DNA of 64,000 nucleotides from CAYRGC01 sp964601225. Its GTDB lineage: Bacteria > Patescibacteriota > Gracilibacteria > Peribacterales > Peribacteraceae. A program made the translations under genes and the position numbers. The stretch lies in assembly GCA_964601225.1 (NCBI GenBank), contig CAZRMM010000004.1, forward strand, positions 40,299 to 104,298, in the 5' to 3' direction. This document shows, one piece after another, positions 17,473-26,335 of this stretch. Position 1 is the first letter of the stretch. The number at the start of each line of letters is the position of its first letter. The notes beneath the pieces were generated by a model. It ran no database searches. It was not told where the DNA came from and worked only from the letters and a program-made list of their open reading frames with translations.

Positions 17473-18339
17473 ATGACGGCAACACTCCTCAGCGGCAAGG
17501 ACGTTTCCGCAGCGCTGCTCGATGCCCTCAAGATCAAGGTAAAAAAACTCGACCCCAAGCTCGTCGTGGTGCAGGTAGGAGACGATCCGGCGAGTTCAAG
17601 CTACATCAAGCAGAAAATGGCGAGCTGCGAACAAGTGGGAATGAGGCACGTGCATATCCATCTTTCGGAAAAGACGACACGAGAAGAGCTTTTCGATCTC
17701 ATTCACGAACTCAACGAGGACCCGGACGTCACGGGCTTCATCGTCCAATTGCCGCTGCCAAAACATCTTCAGGAATACGTGAACGACGTGATTGAAGCGA
17801 TCCATCCGCTGAAAGATGTCGACGGGTTCGGTGCAAAAAATCTCGGTGAAGTCTTCCTTTCCGCTGAACGCGAAATGCTTCCCCCTGCGACGCCCTCCGG
17901 AGTCATCGCGATGCTCGAACACTACAAAATCGGCGTTTCCGGCAAGCACGTCGTGATCGTCGGAAAGAGCAACATCGTAGGAAAGCCCCTCGCCGTCATG
18001 CTTCTCAACCGAGCTGCGACAGTCAGCGTTTGCCACAGCAAGACACCGGACCTCGGCGGAATGACTCGGCAAGCAGACATACTCGTTGTCGCCGCCGGCA
18101 AAGCGAATCTCATCACGAATGACATGGTGAAAGCCGGCGCTGTCGTCATCGACGTTGGCATGAACCGCGTCGACGGGAAGCTCCGAGGAGACGTCGATTT
18201 TGATACGGTGAAAGACATTGCCTCCGCCATCACTCCGGTGCCCGGAGGTGTGGGGCCCCTGACCGTCGCAAGTCTCTTAAGAAATTGCGTTCGAGCAAGA
18301 GAATTGCAGCTAAATCGGAAAATGGACATAAATAGGTAA
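17473..18339 (+). CDS. folD: Bifunctional methylenetetrahydrofolate dehydrogenase/cyclohydrolase FolD
   Basis: 288 residues. SSSYIKQKMASCEQVG carries the catalytic Lys, VQLPLPKHLQ and PLKDVDGF are the folate-site motifs, PPATPSGVI and VGKSNIVGKPLAVMLL form the NADP-binding region, and TPVPGGVGPLTVA closes the domain. FolD interconverts 5,10-methylene- and 10-formyl-tetrahydrofolate and supplies one-carbon units for purine synthesis. ATG 17473 has TATCCT exactly 6 nt upstream. Its TAA stop is the first half of the -10 of the next gene. Confidence 0.96.
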   Translation: MTATLLSGKDVSAALLDALKIKVKKLDPKLVVVQVGDDPASSSYIKQKMASCEQVGMRHVHIHLSEKTTREELFDLIHELNEDPDVTGFIVQLPLPKHLQEYVNDVIEAIHPLKDVDGFGAKNLGEVFLSAEREMLPPATPSGVIAMLEHYKIGVSGKHVVIVGKSNIVGKPLAVMLLNRAATVSVCHSKTPDLGGMTRQADILVVAAGKANLITNDMVKAGAVVIDVGMNRVDGKLRGDVDFDTVKDIASAITPVPGGVGPLTVASLLRNCVRARELQLNRKMDINR

Positions 18340-18348
18340 TATGGCACA

Positions 18349-18879
18349 ATGCTTTCGATGCAGGACAGTGAAAAAATCAGCATCGAGCTTGTACTGACGG
18401 ACAATGTCCTGTCGGAAGGCCTCAATGAGGAATTGACGGTTGCCGACGTCTACACTGCGACCTTGAATTCTCTCCGCGCAAACAAGCAGCTCAACATCAA
18501 GACTCATGCATGGACAACCATTCTTTGTGATTGTCTCGAACAATACGGGGACAATGTTAGTCGCGCGGTAACGATGGCTTCCCGAATCAAACTCCTTACC
18601 GAACAATACGATCGTCGAGAGGATTTCGATACCGTCATTCTGCATCTCAAGGAAGCGGTCACAGAGTTGGCCACCGAAGCGGCGCTGCGAAATCAGACTC
18701 TCCCCGACGCACTGGGCGGAATACTGCGACGCCGTTATGCTGAATTCTTTTCCCGTCTTCCCGGAACGAATAATTTTAGCGGTGGCGACGCGGTCGGCTT
18801 ACTGATAGCAACGGCGCTCGACGGCGTCGGAACCGGATCGCCGGAAAACGACTGCGTCGTCGACTCCAGTCCTGCTTAG
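18349..18879 (+). CDS. Hypothetical helical protein
   Basis: 176 residues, mostly alpha-helical and acidic, with no signal or membrane segment and no recognised domain. Features include ELTVADVYTATLNSLRANKQ and KEAVTELATEAALRNQ. Its ATG lies 9 nt after the folD stop; TAATAT (18337-18342), whose TAA is the folD stop codon, precedes the ATG by exactly 6 nt. It therefore has its own promoter although it looks like an operon member. Confidence 0.65.
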   Translation: MLSMQDSEKISIELVLTDNVLSEGLNEELTVADVYTATLNSLRANKQLNIKTHAWTTILCDCLEQYGDNVSRAVTMASRIKLLTEQYDRREDFDTVILHLKEAVTELATEAALRNQTLPDALGGILRRRYAEFFSRLPGTNNFSGGDAVGLLIATALDGVGTGSPENDCVVDSSPA

Positions 18880-18881
18880 GA

Positions 18882-18913
18882 GGACCATGTCTCCTTGCGA
18901 AGGAGATCTGTCC
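18882..18913 (+). other. Two-part hairpin between the 18349 and 18961 genes
   Basis: GGAC/GTCC outer arms (18882-18885, 18910-18913) and a perfect inner stem TCTCCTT/AAGGAGA (18890-18896, 18900-18906) with loop GCG. There is no T-run, so it may be a pausing or processing structure rather than a classical terminator. Confidence 0.4.
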
Positions 18914-18960
18914 AGGGTGTTGTAGCTGGATCCCTTTTTGAGGAGGTCTATACTGCGACT

Positions 18961-19377
18961 ATGAAGCCACGCTCACTTTTTGCTGGGATTGTCTTTTCCG
19001 CATTGATGATCGCAGCCTGCTCCAAGTCTGGTCCATCGCCGCAAACGATGAAACCAGTGCTTCCCATCGCAGACAAGGTTCTTGTGGCGAATATCGGAGA
19101 CAAAGGCATACGTGACCTGATCATTTCGACGAACGAAGGACAAATTCTTTGGGAAGGCGACCTGTCCGCTTCCCAGCAGATGAGTTTCAGCTTCACGCCT
19201 CCTTCGGACGGCCACTTTGTCATCAAATACGGAGATCAGAAAAGCGATTCGCACGAGCTTCACAAAGGCTACTTCACGCAGAGGGGAGGGTTACTGCATT
19301 CGTTTACCTTCGACGCCAACGGTCTAAAGCAGCGCACGCGCAGGAATACGTCGGTCAGCACGGCTTCGGTGAAATAA
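18961..19377 (+). CDS. Small secreted lipoprotein
   Basis: 138 residues. The signal peptide and lipobox LMIAAC are followed by a short Ser/Pro linker and a beta-sandwich-like domain (KVLVANIGDKGIRDLIIS, MSFSFTPPSDGHFVIKYG). The C-terminus is basic (KQRTRRNTS). It is likely anchored to the membrane by a lipid on the cysteine. TATACT (18949-18954) is exactly 6 nt from ATG 18961, so the transcript should start at the start codon. The longer open frame from 18895 has no such signal and is rejected. Confidence 0.75.
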   Translation: MKPRSLFAGIVFSALMIAACSKSGPSPQTMKPVLPIADKVLVANIGDKGIRDLIISTNEGQILWEGDLSASQQMSFSFTPPSDGHFVIKYGDQKSDSHELHKGYFTQRGGLLHSFTFDANGLKQRTRRNTSVSTASVK

Positions 19378-19411
19378 GCGACTGTCGGCTTGCCGCAAAA
19401 ACGAACGCGGG

Positions 19412-19417
19412 TAGAAT
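19412..19417 (+). promoter_or_regulatory. -10 element of the purF leader
   Basis: TAGAAT (19412-19417) with a TTGCCG -35 (19390-19395) at 16-nt spacing. The predicted transcription start falls on the ATG at 19424, 107 nt before the purF start. Confidence 0.5.
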
Positions 19418-19423
19418 GCCCCC

Positions 19424-19522
19424 ATGGGAACGTCCTTCCCGCATCTTTCGCTCTTCCCGTCACCGGGTTGGGCCGTGTTTTGCGTTCTCTCTTTAGCCTC
19501 TCAAGCTTCCCCCCGCGCCTAG
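19424..19522 (+). CDS. Possible 32-codon leader ORF upstream of purF
   Basis: ATG 19424 follows a TAGAAT hexamer by exactly 6 nt and opens a 32-residue frame ending at TAG 19520-19522, 8 nt before the purF ATG. The peptide is hydrophobic and rich in Ser, Pro and Leu (FPSPGWAVFCVLSLASQASP). It resembles no known attenuator peptide. It may be a genuine leader peptide controlling purF by termination-reinitiation, or only a chance frame in an untranslated leader. Confidence 0.3.
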   Translation: MGTSFPHLSLFPSPGWAVFCVLSLASQASPRA

Positions 19523-19530
19523 CGCTTCCC

Positions 19531-21027
19531 ATGTGTGGCATCCTTGCTGTCTCCGGTTTCCGCGACGTCATTCAGGATCTCTATGACGGTCTCATTGTCC
19601 TGCAGCACCGCGGCCAAGACGCGGCGGGTATCGTGACCTTCGACAGTCAATTCCACCTGAAGAAGAGCAACGGCATGGTTCGAGACGTCTTTCATGCCAG
19701 CTCCCTCGCGCGCTTAAAAGGCCCGATGGGCATCGGCCACGTTCGCTATCCGACGGCGGGCTGTTCCAGTGAATTCGAGGCGCAACCGTTCTTCGTTAAC
19801 TCTCCGTTCGGCATGGCCCTTGCACACAACGGCAATCTCACGAATGCCGATCAGCTCGCTAAGGAAATTCGCGAACAAGACTATCGCCATTTGAATACTT
19901 CCTCTGATTCGGAAGTCCTTCTCAATGTTCTCTCTCTTGCCTTACGCAAGCAAAAACCGAGCAAGCTCACCGCAAATCATGTTTTTCGTGCCGTAAAGAC
20001 GGTATTCCGTCGCTGCAAAGGAGCCTATTCCGCGGTAGCCCTGATCGGCGGGCACGGAATCGTCGGTTTCAGAGATCCGTACGGCATTCGGCCCTTGCAA
20101 CTGGGCCGACGACGCTTCGGCATGAAGGAGGAATATATGATCGCGTCCGAAAATACGGTCTTCGAGTCGCTCGACTACGAGTTTGTCCGCGACATTCAGC
20201 CCGGCGAAGCAGTCTTCATCGATCGCCACAATAAACTGCACACGCAGGTCTGCAAGAAAGGGATTCTTTCCCCATGCCTGTTTGAATGGGTGTATTTGGC
20301 AGCACCGGATTCCACGATCGACGGCGTGAACGTCTATAAGGCGCGCGTACGCATGGGAGAGGCCCTTGCCGAAAAAATCCGGGAGAGCGGCATCCACATC
20401 GATTCCGTAATTCCGATCCCGGACACGGGTAGGCCGGCTGCCGCCGGCTTGGCCGATAAACTGAAGGTTCGCTATCGCGAGGGGTTCGTCAAAAACCGAT
20501 ACATCGGGCGGACGTTCATCATGCCCGGACAAGAGGTTCGCAAACGCAGCCTCAATTTCAAGCTTCACCCGATCGATCTGGAATTTAAAGGGAACAGTGT
20601 TCTTCTTGTCGATGATTCCATTGTTCGCGGGAACACGAGCAAAAAAATTGTGGAGATGGCCCGTAAGGCGGGAGCCAAAAAAGTGTACTTTGCCTCCGCC
20701 TCGCCTCCGATCATCAGTCCCGATCCCTATGGGATCGATCTTCCCACAACGGGCGAGCTTATCGCGTCTAACCACAGCGTCGATGAAATCTGCAAAATGA
20801 TTGGCGCCGACGGACTTTTCTACACGTCGATCCAAGACATGCACAACGCCATCCGCGTCGGCAATCCGAAGATTAAACAGTTCAGCGAAGGATGCTTCAC
20901 GGGGAAGTACCCCACACCGGAAGTCAATCGCAAGATGCTTATCGATCTCGGTTGCAGCCGCAACAAGACTCGCGACCAGTTTGAGGAGCAAGAACCAAAT
21001 GCCGCCACTACGATTCCTCTCGTCTGA
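19531..21027 (+). CDS. purF: Amidophosphoribosyltransferase PurF
   Basis: 498 residues, catalysing the first committed step of purine synthesis (PRPP plus glutamine to phosphoribosylamine). The start must be ATG 19531 because Cys2 (MCGILAVSGF) is the Ntn-type nucleophile exposed by removal of Met. The glutamine amidotransferase half includes LQHRGQDAAGI and the GHVRYPTAG loop. The phosphoribosyltransferase half has the PRPP signature VLLVDDSIVRGNT. The stop overlaps the purD start by one base (TGATG), so the two are translationally coupled. Confidence 0.97.
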   Translation: MCGILAVSGFRDVIQDLYDGLIVLQHRGQDAAGIVTFDSQFHLKKSNGMVRDVFHASSLARLKGPMGIGHVRYPTAGCSSEFEAQPFFVNSPFGMALAHNGNLTNADQLAKEIREQDYRHLNTSSDSEVLLNVLSLALRKQKPSKLTANHVFRAVKTVFRRCKGAYSAVALIGGHGIVGFRDPYGIRPLQLGRRRFGMKEEYMIASENTVFESLDYEFVRDIQPGEAVFIDRHNKLHTQVCKKGILSPCLFEWVYLAAPDSTIDGVNVYKARVRMGEALAEKIRESGIHIDSVIPIPDTGRPAAAGLADKLKVRYREGFVKNRYIGRTFIMPGQEVRKRSLNFKLHPIDLEFKGNSVLLVDDSIVRGNTSKKIVEMARKAGAKKVYFASASPPIISPDPYGIDLPTTGELIASNHSVDEICKMIGADGLFYTSIQDMHNAIRVGNPKIKQFSEGCFTGKYPTPEVNRKMLIDLGCSRNKTRDQFEEQEPNAATTIPLV

Positions 21028-22358
21028 TGGCTAGAGTGCTTCTCGTCACCTCCTCGGCGCGAGGCCATGCCCTGGCGGACGCCCTTTCACGGAGCCGCCA
21101 TCGTCCCGAAATCATCCATTGCTGTCCCAGCCGCAACCCGGGCATCCGCAAAATCGCTGCCGAGCAGCACGTGATGGACATCATGGATCTCGCCGCGGTG
21201 GTGGAGATCGCGAGGAAAACGAAGCCCGAATTCGCCGTGATCGGCCCCGACGATCCGATCGCTGCGGGACTCGCGGACGCTTTGGAGGAGATCGGCGTTC
21301 CCAGCGTGGCGCCGAAGAAGGCGCTTGCGCGCATCGAAAGCAGCAAGGGATTTGCGCGCGAGTTGATGAAGAAACACGGCATCGATGCCTCGCCCGCCTT
21401 TCGCGTGTTTACGTCCGCGAACGCCGAAGCCGTGGAAAGCTACATTCGAAACGACCTTGGTGAACAGTACGTGGTGAAGTACGACGCCCTTAAAGGCGGC
21501 AAGGGCGTGAAGGTGAGTGGCGCGCATCTCTCCTCGGTGCAAGAAGGCGTCGACTACGCACACGAGTGCATCCAGGAGTGCGGACGCGTCGTGATTGAAG
21601 AGAAGCTCGTCGGCGTTGAATTCAGCCTGCTCTCGTTCGTCTCCGGCACGCAGGTCGCCGACATGCCCCCGGTGCAGGACCACAAGCCCGCCTACGAGGG
21701 AGACACGGGACCCAACACCGGCGGGATGGGCACGTATACCGACGCCGACCACTCGCTGCCGTTCCTCGCGAAGGCCGACCTCGCACGGGCGTCCGAGCTC
21801 AACAAGCTCGTCGCGGCCGCGCTCAAGGCCGAATGCGGCGAGGACTACCGCGGCATCCTCTACGGCGGCTTCATCGCGGTCAAAAACGGCATCCGCGTGA
21901 TCGAGTACAACGCCCGCTTCGGCGATCCGGAAGCCTTGAATCTTCTGCCGCTCCTCGAGACCGATTTCGTCGACGTCTGCCGCGCGATCGTGAAGGGAAC
22001 GCTCGCGGATCTCGACCTGCGCTTCGCGAAGAAGGCTTCCGTCTGCAAGTACATCGTCCCGAAGAGCTACCCGGAGGCCAAAACCGAGAAGGGTCAGATC
22101 GTGACGTTCCCCACCGATCTTCCGGCGAACGCCCGCCTGTACTACGGCGACATCGCCGAGAAGGACGATGGCACGCTCGCGCTCGGTGGCTCCCGCACCG
22201 CGGGCATCGTCGGGATCGCGGACACGCTGAAGGAGGCCGAAGCGGTCGCCGAGAAGCTCTGCGAAGCCGTGCGGGGTCCCGTCCGCTTCCGCAGGGACGT
22301 CGGCACCGCAGAGCTCATTCAAAAGCGCATCGTGGCCATGAAATCACTTCGCGGATGA
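21027..22358 (+). CDS. purD: Phosphoribosylamine-glycine ligase PurD
   Basis: 443 residues with an ATP-grasp fold. VIGPDDPIAAGLADAL, VVKYDALKGGKGVKVS (ATP-binding), DTGPNTGGMGTY and VIEYNARFGDPEAL are the GARS motifs. It condenses phosphoribosylamine with glycine, the step immediately after PurF, and is coupled to purF by the TGATG overlap. Other purine genes are absent from the window. Its stop overlaps the next small gene by ATGA. Confidence 0.96.
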   Translation: MARVLLVTSSARGHALADALSRSRHRPEIIHCCPSRNPGIRKIAAEQHVMDIMDLAAVVEIARKTKPEFAVIGPDDPIAAGLADALEEIGVPSVAPKKALARIESSKGFARELMKKHGIDASPAFRVFTSANAEAVESYIRNDLGEQYVVKYDALKGGKGVKVSGAHLSSVQEGVDYAHECIQECGRVVIEEKLVGVEFSLLSFVSGTQVADMPPVQDHKPAYEGDTGPNTGGMGTYTDADHSLPFLAKADLARASELNKLVAAALKAECGEDYRGILYGGFIAVKNGIRVIEYNARFGDPEALNLLPLLETDFVDVCRAIVKGTLADLDLRFAKKASVCKYIVPKSYPEAKTEKGQIVTFPTDLPANARLYYGDIAEKDDGTLALGGSRTAGIVGIADTLKEAEAVAEKLCEAVRGPVRFRRDVGTAELIQKRIVAMKSLRG

Positions 22359-22711
22359 GAAGCGCGAATCCGCCCGACGGCCCGCGTACGCAACGCTTCA
22401 TTCATAAAATGGTCGAAGCCGCCTTTTGTGCCGGACATGCGAACGCATCATCCGAAGAGATGGCAAGTATCGCCATGAAGATCGCCCGGTTCTCCGCGTT
22501 TTTGCATGTCGTCCTGTGCCACGAATCAACCAGTAATGAAAACATACTATCGGCGAACGTCGTCCGCGATTGGGCGCTACTGCGCTTGGGCGCTAACGAA
22601 GATCAGAATGTCCGGTATGCGCGCACCATCATTCTACAGCACAGGGCGATGGCCAACCGAGTTCTCTCCGAACGTGGAATCGGTCCATCCAAAGCGCACA
22701 AACTTGACTGA
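22355..22711 (+). CDS. Hypothetical protein translationally coupled to purD
   Basis: 118 residues, probably helical, with no recognised domain (RFIHKMVEAAFCAGHANASS, ENILSANVVRDWALLRL, TIILQHRAMANRVLSERG). Its ATG overlaps the purD stop in an ATGA arrangement, so it is part of the purF-purD transcript. The open frame runs much further upstream inside purD but that part is an antisense-type shadow of a GC-rich gene. Confidence 0.6.
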   Translation: MRSANPPDGPRTQRFIHKMVEAAFCAGHANASSEEMASIAMKIARFSAFLHVVLCHESTSNENILSANVVRDWALLRLGANEDQNVRYARTIILQHRAMANRVLSERGIGPSKAHKLD

Positions 22712-22731
22712 AAAATATAAGGAAATACTAT
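22704..22731 (+). promoter_or_regulatory. Sigma70-type promoter for the 22738 gene
   Basis: TTGACT (22704-22709), 16-nt spacer, TACTAT (22726-22731), then 6 nt to ATG 22738. The -35 lies inside the last codons of the upstream gene. Confidence 0.65.
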
Positions 22732-22737
22732 TCCTAC

Positions 22738-23478
22738 ATGTCCAGTTCCGAGAGCACACGTTCGCATGACGTGGAATGCGCACAGCGGAGACTTGAAACA
22801 TCTTCACTGCAGGACGTGTTGGAACTATTGCAAATGCACTCGAGAAACATCGATGCCGTTCTTCATACTGAGGAATGCGACGACATCGTTGAATCATTGC
22901 ACAGTCGCTGTCATTGGCACGGCATTTCCGTCGTACACGCGCACGAAGTACGCGGCACGATATCGGAAGCGCTCTGCCGCAGAGTTCTTGACAACATTCA
23001 ACGGGAAATCGGCAAGAACCTTTTCGAACTCTTACATCAGGAGTCCTGGAATGTGAAGCAGGACTCCGCACGTTTTTTGAAGGACGACATGACGTTAAAA
23101 ATTACTCCATGGCACTGCGGCATCATTTACGACAAGAACGAAAAACCGTACGCCGAGGTGGACGCTGTGATTCGACTTGGGGACGATCGTCTCGCATTAC
23201 TGCAAGCATCAATGTCGCACCGCAAAACCGTCATCGACTGCAGCCAGCGGCGAGCACGTTATCTGGCACACCCGTTCCGCGAAGCGCCACTTTTGCCGGC
23301 AGTTATGACGGGAGACCGAGGGCGGGCGCCGAGGATCCGTGAAATATCAGGAACGCATGCGCTCTATCTTTCACTGCTTGGGTGCATCCGTCGCCTGGAG
23401 AAGAATTCAGCACTCGTTGACGGACTTGCGCAAAAGGGTTTGAGCGTTGTTTACGAAAACGAAACTCCAAAGGCTTGA
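22738..23478 (+). CDS. Hypothetical protein
   Basis: 246 residues without a signal peptide or membrane helix. The N-terminal third is helical (SLQDVLELLQMHSRNIDAVL). The central part, ITPWHCGIIYDKNEKPYAEVDAVIRLGDDRLALLQASMSH, has the alternating look of a beta-sheet core with acidic residues at strand ends, somewhat like PD-(D/E)xK nuclease folds, but the motif is not clear enough to call. The end is helical and basic. A clean promoter with leaderless spacing precedes it. Function unknown. Confidence 0.6.
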   Translation: MSSSESTRSHDVECAQRRLETSSLQDVLELLQMHSRNIDAVLHTEECDDIVESLHSRCHWHGISVVHAHEVRGTISEALCRRVLDNIQREIGKNLFELLHQESWNVKQDSARFLKDDMTLKITPWHCGIIYDKNEKPYAEVDAVIRLGDDRLALLQASMSHRKTVIDCSQRRARYLAHPFREAPLLPAVMTGDRGRAPRIREISGTHALYLSLLGCIRRLEKNSALVDGLAQKGLSVVYENETPKA

Positions 23479-23546
23479 GCGGACAGAATTGACTCGAGCG
23501 ATACCAGTCATTTTCAGGGCGCCATAGAAGCGATTCTCATGCTTTT

Positions 23547-24608
23547 TTACATGCGCATGCTCCGAAGCCGCTCTCCCACATCCCATTCACGCAGACGCTC
23601 GACGATCTTCCCAATGTTTCCCTCCATGATTCCTGGAAGGTTCCCGAAGTTCTCGTTGAGCCGGTGATCGGTCAGACGGTCCTGCGGGAAATTATACGTC
23701 CGGATTTTCTCGCTGCGGTCGGCGGAACCGACCTGTCCGGCACGCTGCTCGCCGCGTTCTTTGGCGAGTTGTTCCTCCTTGGCGGCGTAGAGGCGACTAC
23801 GGAGAAGGCTCATCGCGAGCGCGCGGTTCTTGATTTGGCTGCGCTCCGTCTGACAAGCGACGACGACACCCGTGGGGATATGGGTGATACGGATCGCCGA
23901 TTCGGTCTTGTTCACGTGCTGCCCGCCTGCGCCGCCGGAGCGATAGGTGTCGATGCGAAGATCTTCGTTCCGGATGACAATATCGACCTCCTCCGCTTCC
24001 GAGAGGATCGCCACCGTCGCCGTGGAGGTATGAATGCGCCCCTTGGCCTCCGTCGCGGGAATGCGTTGGACGCGGTGCACGCCGCTCTCGAATTTCAACT
24101 GACCGTAGACACCCGCGCCTTCGATGCGGCACGACGCCTCCTTAAGGCCCCCCGCACCGGCGTCGGACGAGTCGATGATCTCGGCGGTCCAACCCTGGAG
24201 TTCGGCATAGCGGATGTACATGCGCAAAAGCTCCGCTGCGAAGAGTGCCGCCTCTTCGCCGCCCGTGCCCGCGCGGACTTCCAGGATGACGCCGCGTTCG
24301 TCCAAGGGATCCTTTGGCAAAAGAAACTCCCGGATCCGTTTCTCGAGATCCGGCAACGCCTGCTTCGCCTGCTTCGCTTCCTCTTCGGCGATCGCCTTCA
24401 ACTCCGGATCTTTGGCGACGTCCGGGGAAATAACGAGAGCGGATTCCAGACGGTCGAGTTCCGCAAGAAGTTCCGGCGCACGCTGGATCTCTTTGAGACG
24501 TTTGCCGACACGGATCATCTCCTTGCGGTCGGCAAGGACAGAAGGGTCCTGCATCTGCTCCTGCAGACGCGTGAGTTCGGCCGAGAGGGCGACGAGTTTT
24601 TCGCGCAC
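23547..24608 (-). CDS. prfA: Peptide chain release factor 1
   Basis: 353 residues. The peptidyl-hydrolysis GGQ lies in RSGGAGGQHVNKTESAIRI, and the codon-recognition tripeptide is PAT in VQRIPATEAKGRIHTS, which marks RF1 (UAA/UAG) rather than RF2 (SPF). The start is GTG 24608, with TATCCT exactly 6 nt upstream. prmC, its usual partner, is not adjacent. UGA stops are used by many genes here, so RF2 must be encoded elsewhere. Confidence 0.97.
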   Translation of the reverse strand: MREKLVALSAELTRLQEQMQDPSVLADRKEMIRVGKRLKEIQRAPELLAELDRLESALVISPDVAKDPELKAIAEEEAKQAKQALPDLEKRIREFLLPKDPLDERGVILEVRAGTGGEEAALFAAELLRMYIRYAELQGWTAEIIDSSDAGAGGLKEASCRIEGAGVYGQLKFESGVHRVQRIPATEAKGRIHTSTATVAILSEAEEVDIVIRNEDLRIDTYRSGGAGGQHVNKTESAIRITHIPTGVVVACQTERSQIKNRALAMSLLRSRLYAAKEEQLAKERGEQRAGQVGSADRSEKIRTYNFPQDRLTDHRLNENFGNLPGIMEGNIGKIVERLREWDVGERLRSMRM

Positions 24609-24658
24609 GGACGGAGGATACTCGAAAATAAGCCGGGGAGCACCCGGCCTTCATGGTG

Positions 24659-25744
24659 TCAGAACCCGCGATTCCACGTCTTCAGATCGACCGCATAGCA
24701 ATGCCGTCCGGCCGGATGGTTCCAGTACTCGTCGATTTTCTCGTCTAGGGGCAGCGAGAAGGTCGCGCAGATTTCGTACGTGGACGCTCCGGTGACGCGG
24801 TACTCGTACGGTTCGCTCGTTTCCGGATCCAGGGTGATGACCCTGTCGATCGACCCGCGCTCCTGGATCTCCGCGACGGTCTTCGGCAGCGGCACGATAG
24901 GAAGCTCGCTCGACGCGACGTCATACTTCCCGCCGCGCGTGATGTTGTCGATGGTGCTGACCATGGTGCGGATGCCCGTGAGCCGCAGCGCGTCGAATCT
25001 CTGCTGGCGCCCGTACGCGGGCGTGCCGACGATGAGGAGACCCCAGACGAACGCGACGACCACGATGGCCGCGCCGGCGCCGAGGAAGGCTTTGTGGATG
25101 CCCGACGTCGCGTAGGTCTCGGCCGTGAGGCGCATGGAGCGCAGGAAGTACAGGAACGGCAGGCCGCAGAGCACGAGCACGACGAGCACTTTGAGGACGA
25201 AGCGCAGCGTCAGCTCGCCGTCGAGCAGGTAGAAGAGCAGGGTGATCAAGTCGCCGATGAGCGTGCACGCGGAGATGAAGAGGATTAGATACGTGATCCA
25301 TCGACGCGCGGCGCTGCCAAGCTTCTCGGGGTGCGCAGCGTATTCGCGCGTGAGGAGCCTGGCCATCCACGCGAGAAGCGGGAACGATACCAGGACCACG
25401 GCCATCGACCAGCGGATGCCGCTGAAGTCGTCGGAAGAGTAGTACGTCTCGTACGCCGCGTCGGGAAGCACGCGGTCCAGGTACTGGAAGAAGAGCGTGA
25501 TGAGCGCCGTGACGGTGGAGATCAGCGAGACGAACGACAGCAGGTGGAAGAACGTGTCGCGCGCGGAGCCGGCGTCCGGAGGCGTGGGGACCGGCATATC
25601 GAGCGCCGAGGAAGCCATCGCTTCCGCGACGTCCTTCTCCTTCCAGCCGTTGCTGAGGAGAAGCATGCGGATCGTCTGCGCGTCCATGCCCTTGCTTCGG
25701 GCGTGGTCGATAAAAGTTGAGAGATTGTTGGAGCGGTGTGTCAT
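24659..25744 (-). CDS. DUF5671-type multi-spanning membrane protein
   Basis: 361 residues from ATG 25744. A soluble N-terminal helical hairpin (FIDHARSKGMDAQTIRMLLL followed by SNGWKEKDVAEAM) resembles the small UBA-like start of many CPR membrane proteins. Four helices of a DUF5671 region follow (FFHLLSFVSLISTVTALITL, SMAVVLVSFPLLAWMARLL, WITYLILFISACTLIGDLI, and VLKVLVVLVLCGLPFLYFL), then one more membrane helix and an extracytoplasmic C-terminal domain. TAAGAT lies 7 nt before the ATG and its TAA is the stop of the upstream gene. Function unknown. Confidence 0.75.
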   Translation of the reverse strand: MTHRSNNLSTFIDHARSKGMDAQTIRMLLLSNGWKEKDVAEAMASSALDMPVPTPPDAGSARDTFFHLLSFVSLISTVTALITLFFQYLDRVLPDAAYETYYSSDDFSGIRWSMAVVLVSFPLLAWMARLLTREYAAHPEKLGSAARRWITYLILFISACTLIGDLITLLFYLLDGELTLRFVLKVLVVLVLCGLPFLYFLRSMRLTAETYATSGIHKAFLGAGAAIVVVAFVWGLLIVGTPAYGRQQRFDALRLTGIRTMVSTIDNITRGGKYDVASSELPIVPLPKTVAEIQERGSIDRVITLDPETSEPYEYRVTGASTYEICATFSLPLDEKIDEYWNHPAGRHCYAVDLKTWNRGF

Positions 25745-25754
25745 AACGCCGATC

Positions 25755-26255
25755 TTACCACAGCGCGCGCGTGCCGGTCGCCTGAATTCCATCCTCCGGA
25801 AGCACCGCCGTCGAACGCGGGCTCCGCCATAGAGGCATCGGGATATCCAGATCGTCGTCAAGGATGCCATGCGACCTCAGAAGTTGGCGGCAGCTGCCGA
25901 GGGTTTCTTCGATATCAGGGGCGGGAATCTCCCACACTTCGACGTACTGTTGCAGCGTGCACACCTGGTTCCCCGCCCGAATCAGAAGGCCTCGTGCCAG
26001 CGTGTCACGGAAATACTGCGAGTAATACAGGATGGTGTGCCGCAAGTGCTCGGCGACGCGCCGGATCATGTCCTGCTTTTCCGAAGAATCCTCGGCACCC
26101 TCGCAAAAAAGCCGGACCCAATCTGCCTGGATGTCCCGCAGGATGCACCTCACGCCGAGATCGTCGTCCTTCGGCGGCGAGATGTTGCGGAAATTCGCGT
26201 CGGGATCCATGAGTAACGCGATGCTCGCGTCGAGAAGGTAGAGCGGGATGGCCAT
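25755..26255 (-). CDS. Hypothetical protein
   Basis: 166 residues. MAIPLYLLDASIALLMDPDA at the start could be a hydrophobic core strand, but the rest is soluble and helical (AEHLRHTILYYSQYFRDTLA, QQYVEVWEIPAPDIEETLGS). No domain recognised. ATG 26255 is chosen because TACGAT precedes it by exactly 6 nt and the upstream part of the open frame overlaps the mnmA promoter region. Co-oriented with the DUF5671 gene 10 nt downstream. Confidence 0.6.
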   Translation of the reverse strand: MAIPLYLLDASIALLMDPDANFRNISPPKDDDLGVRCILRDIQADWVRLFCEGAEDSSEKQDMIRRVAEHLRHTILYYSQYFRDTLARGLLIRAGNQVCTLQQYVEVWEIPAPDIEETLGSCRQLLRSHGILDDDLDIPMPLWRSPRSTAVLPEDGIQATGTRALW

Positions 26256-26320
26256 AGATGCATCGTAGAGATTCCGGCGCTTTTCGAAAGTTTTGGACCC
26301 TCCTACCGCGGAAAATCCGC

Positions 26321-26326
26321 TATCAT
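26321..26326 (+). promoter_or_regulatory. Putative -10 of the mnmA region
   Basis: TATCAT lies 9 nt before the ATG of the truncated mnmA copy. No TAnnnT hexamer lies within 15 nt of the real mnmA start, so this may still be the promoter of the gene. Confidence 0.4.
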
Positions 26327-26335
26327 TGGCGCTCC

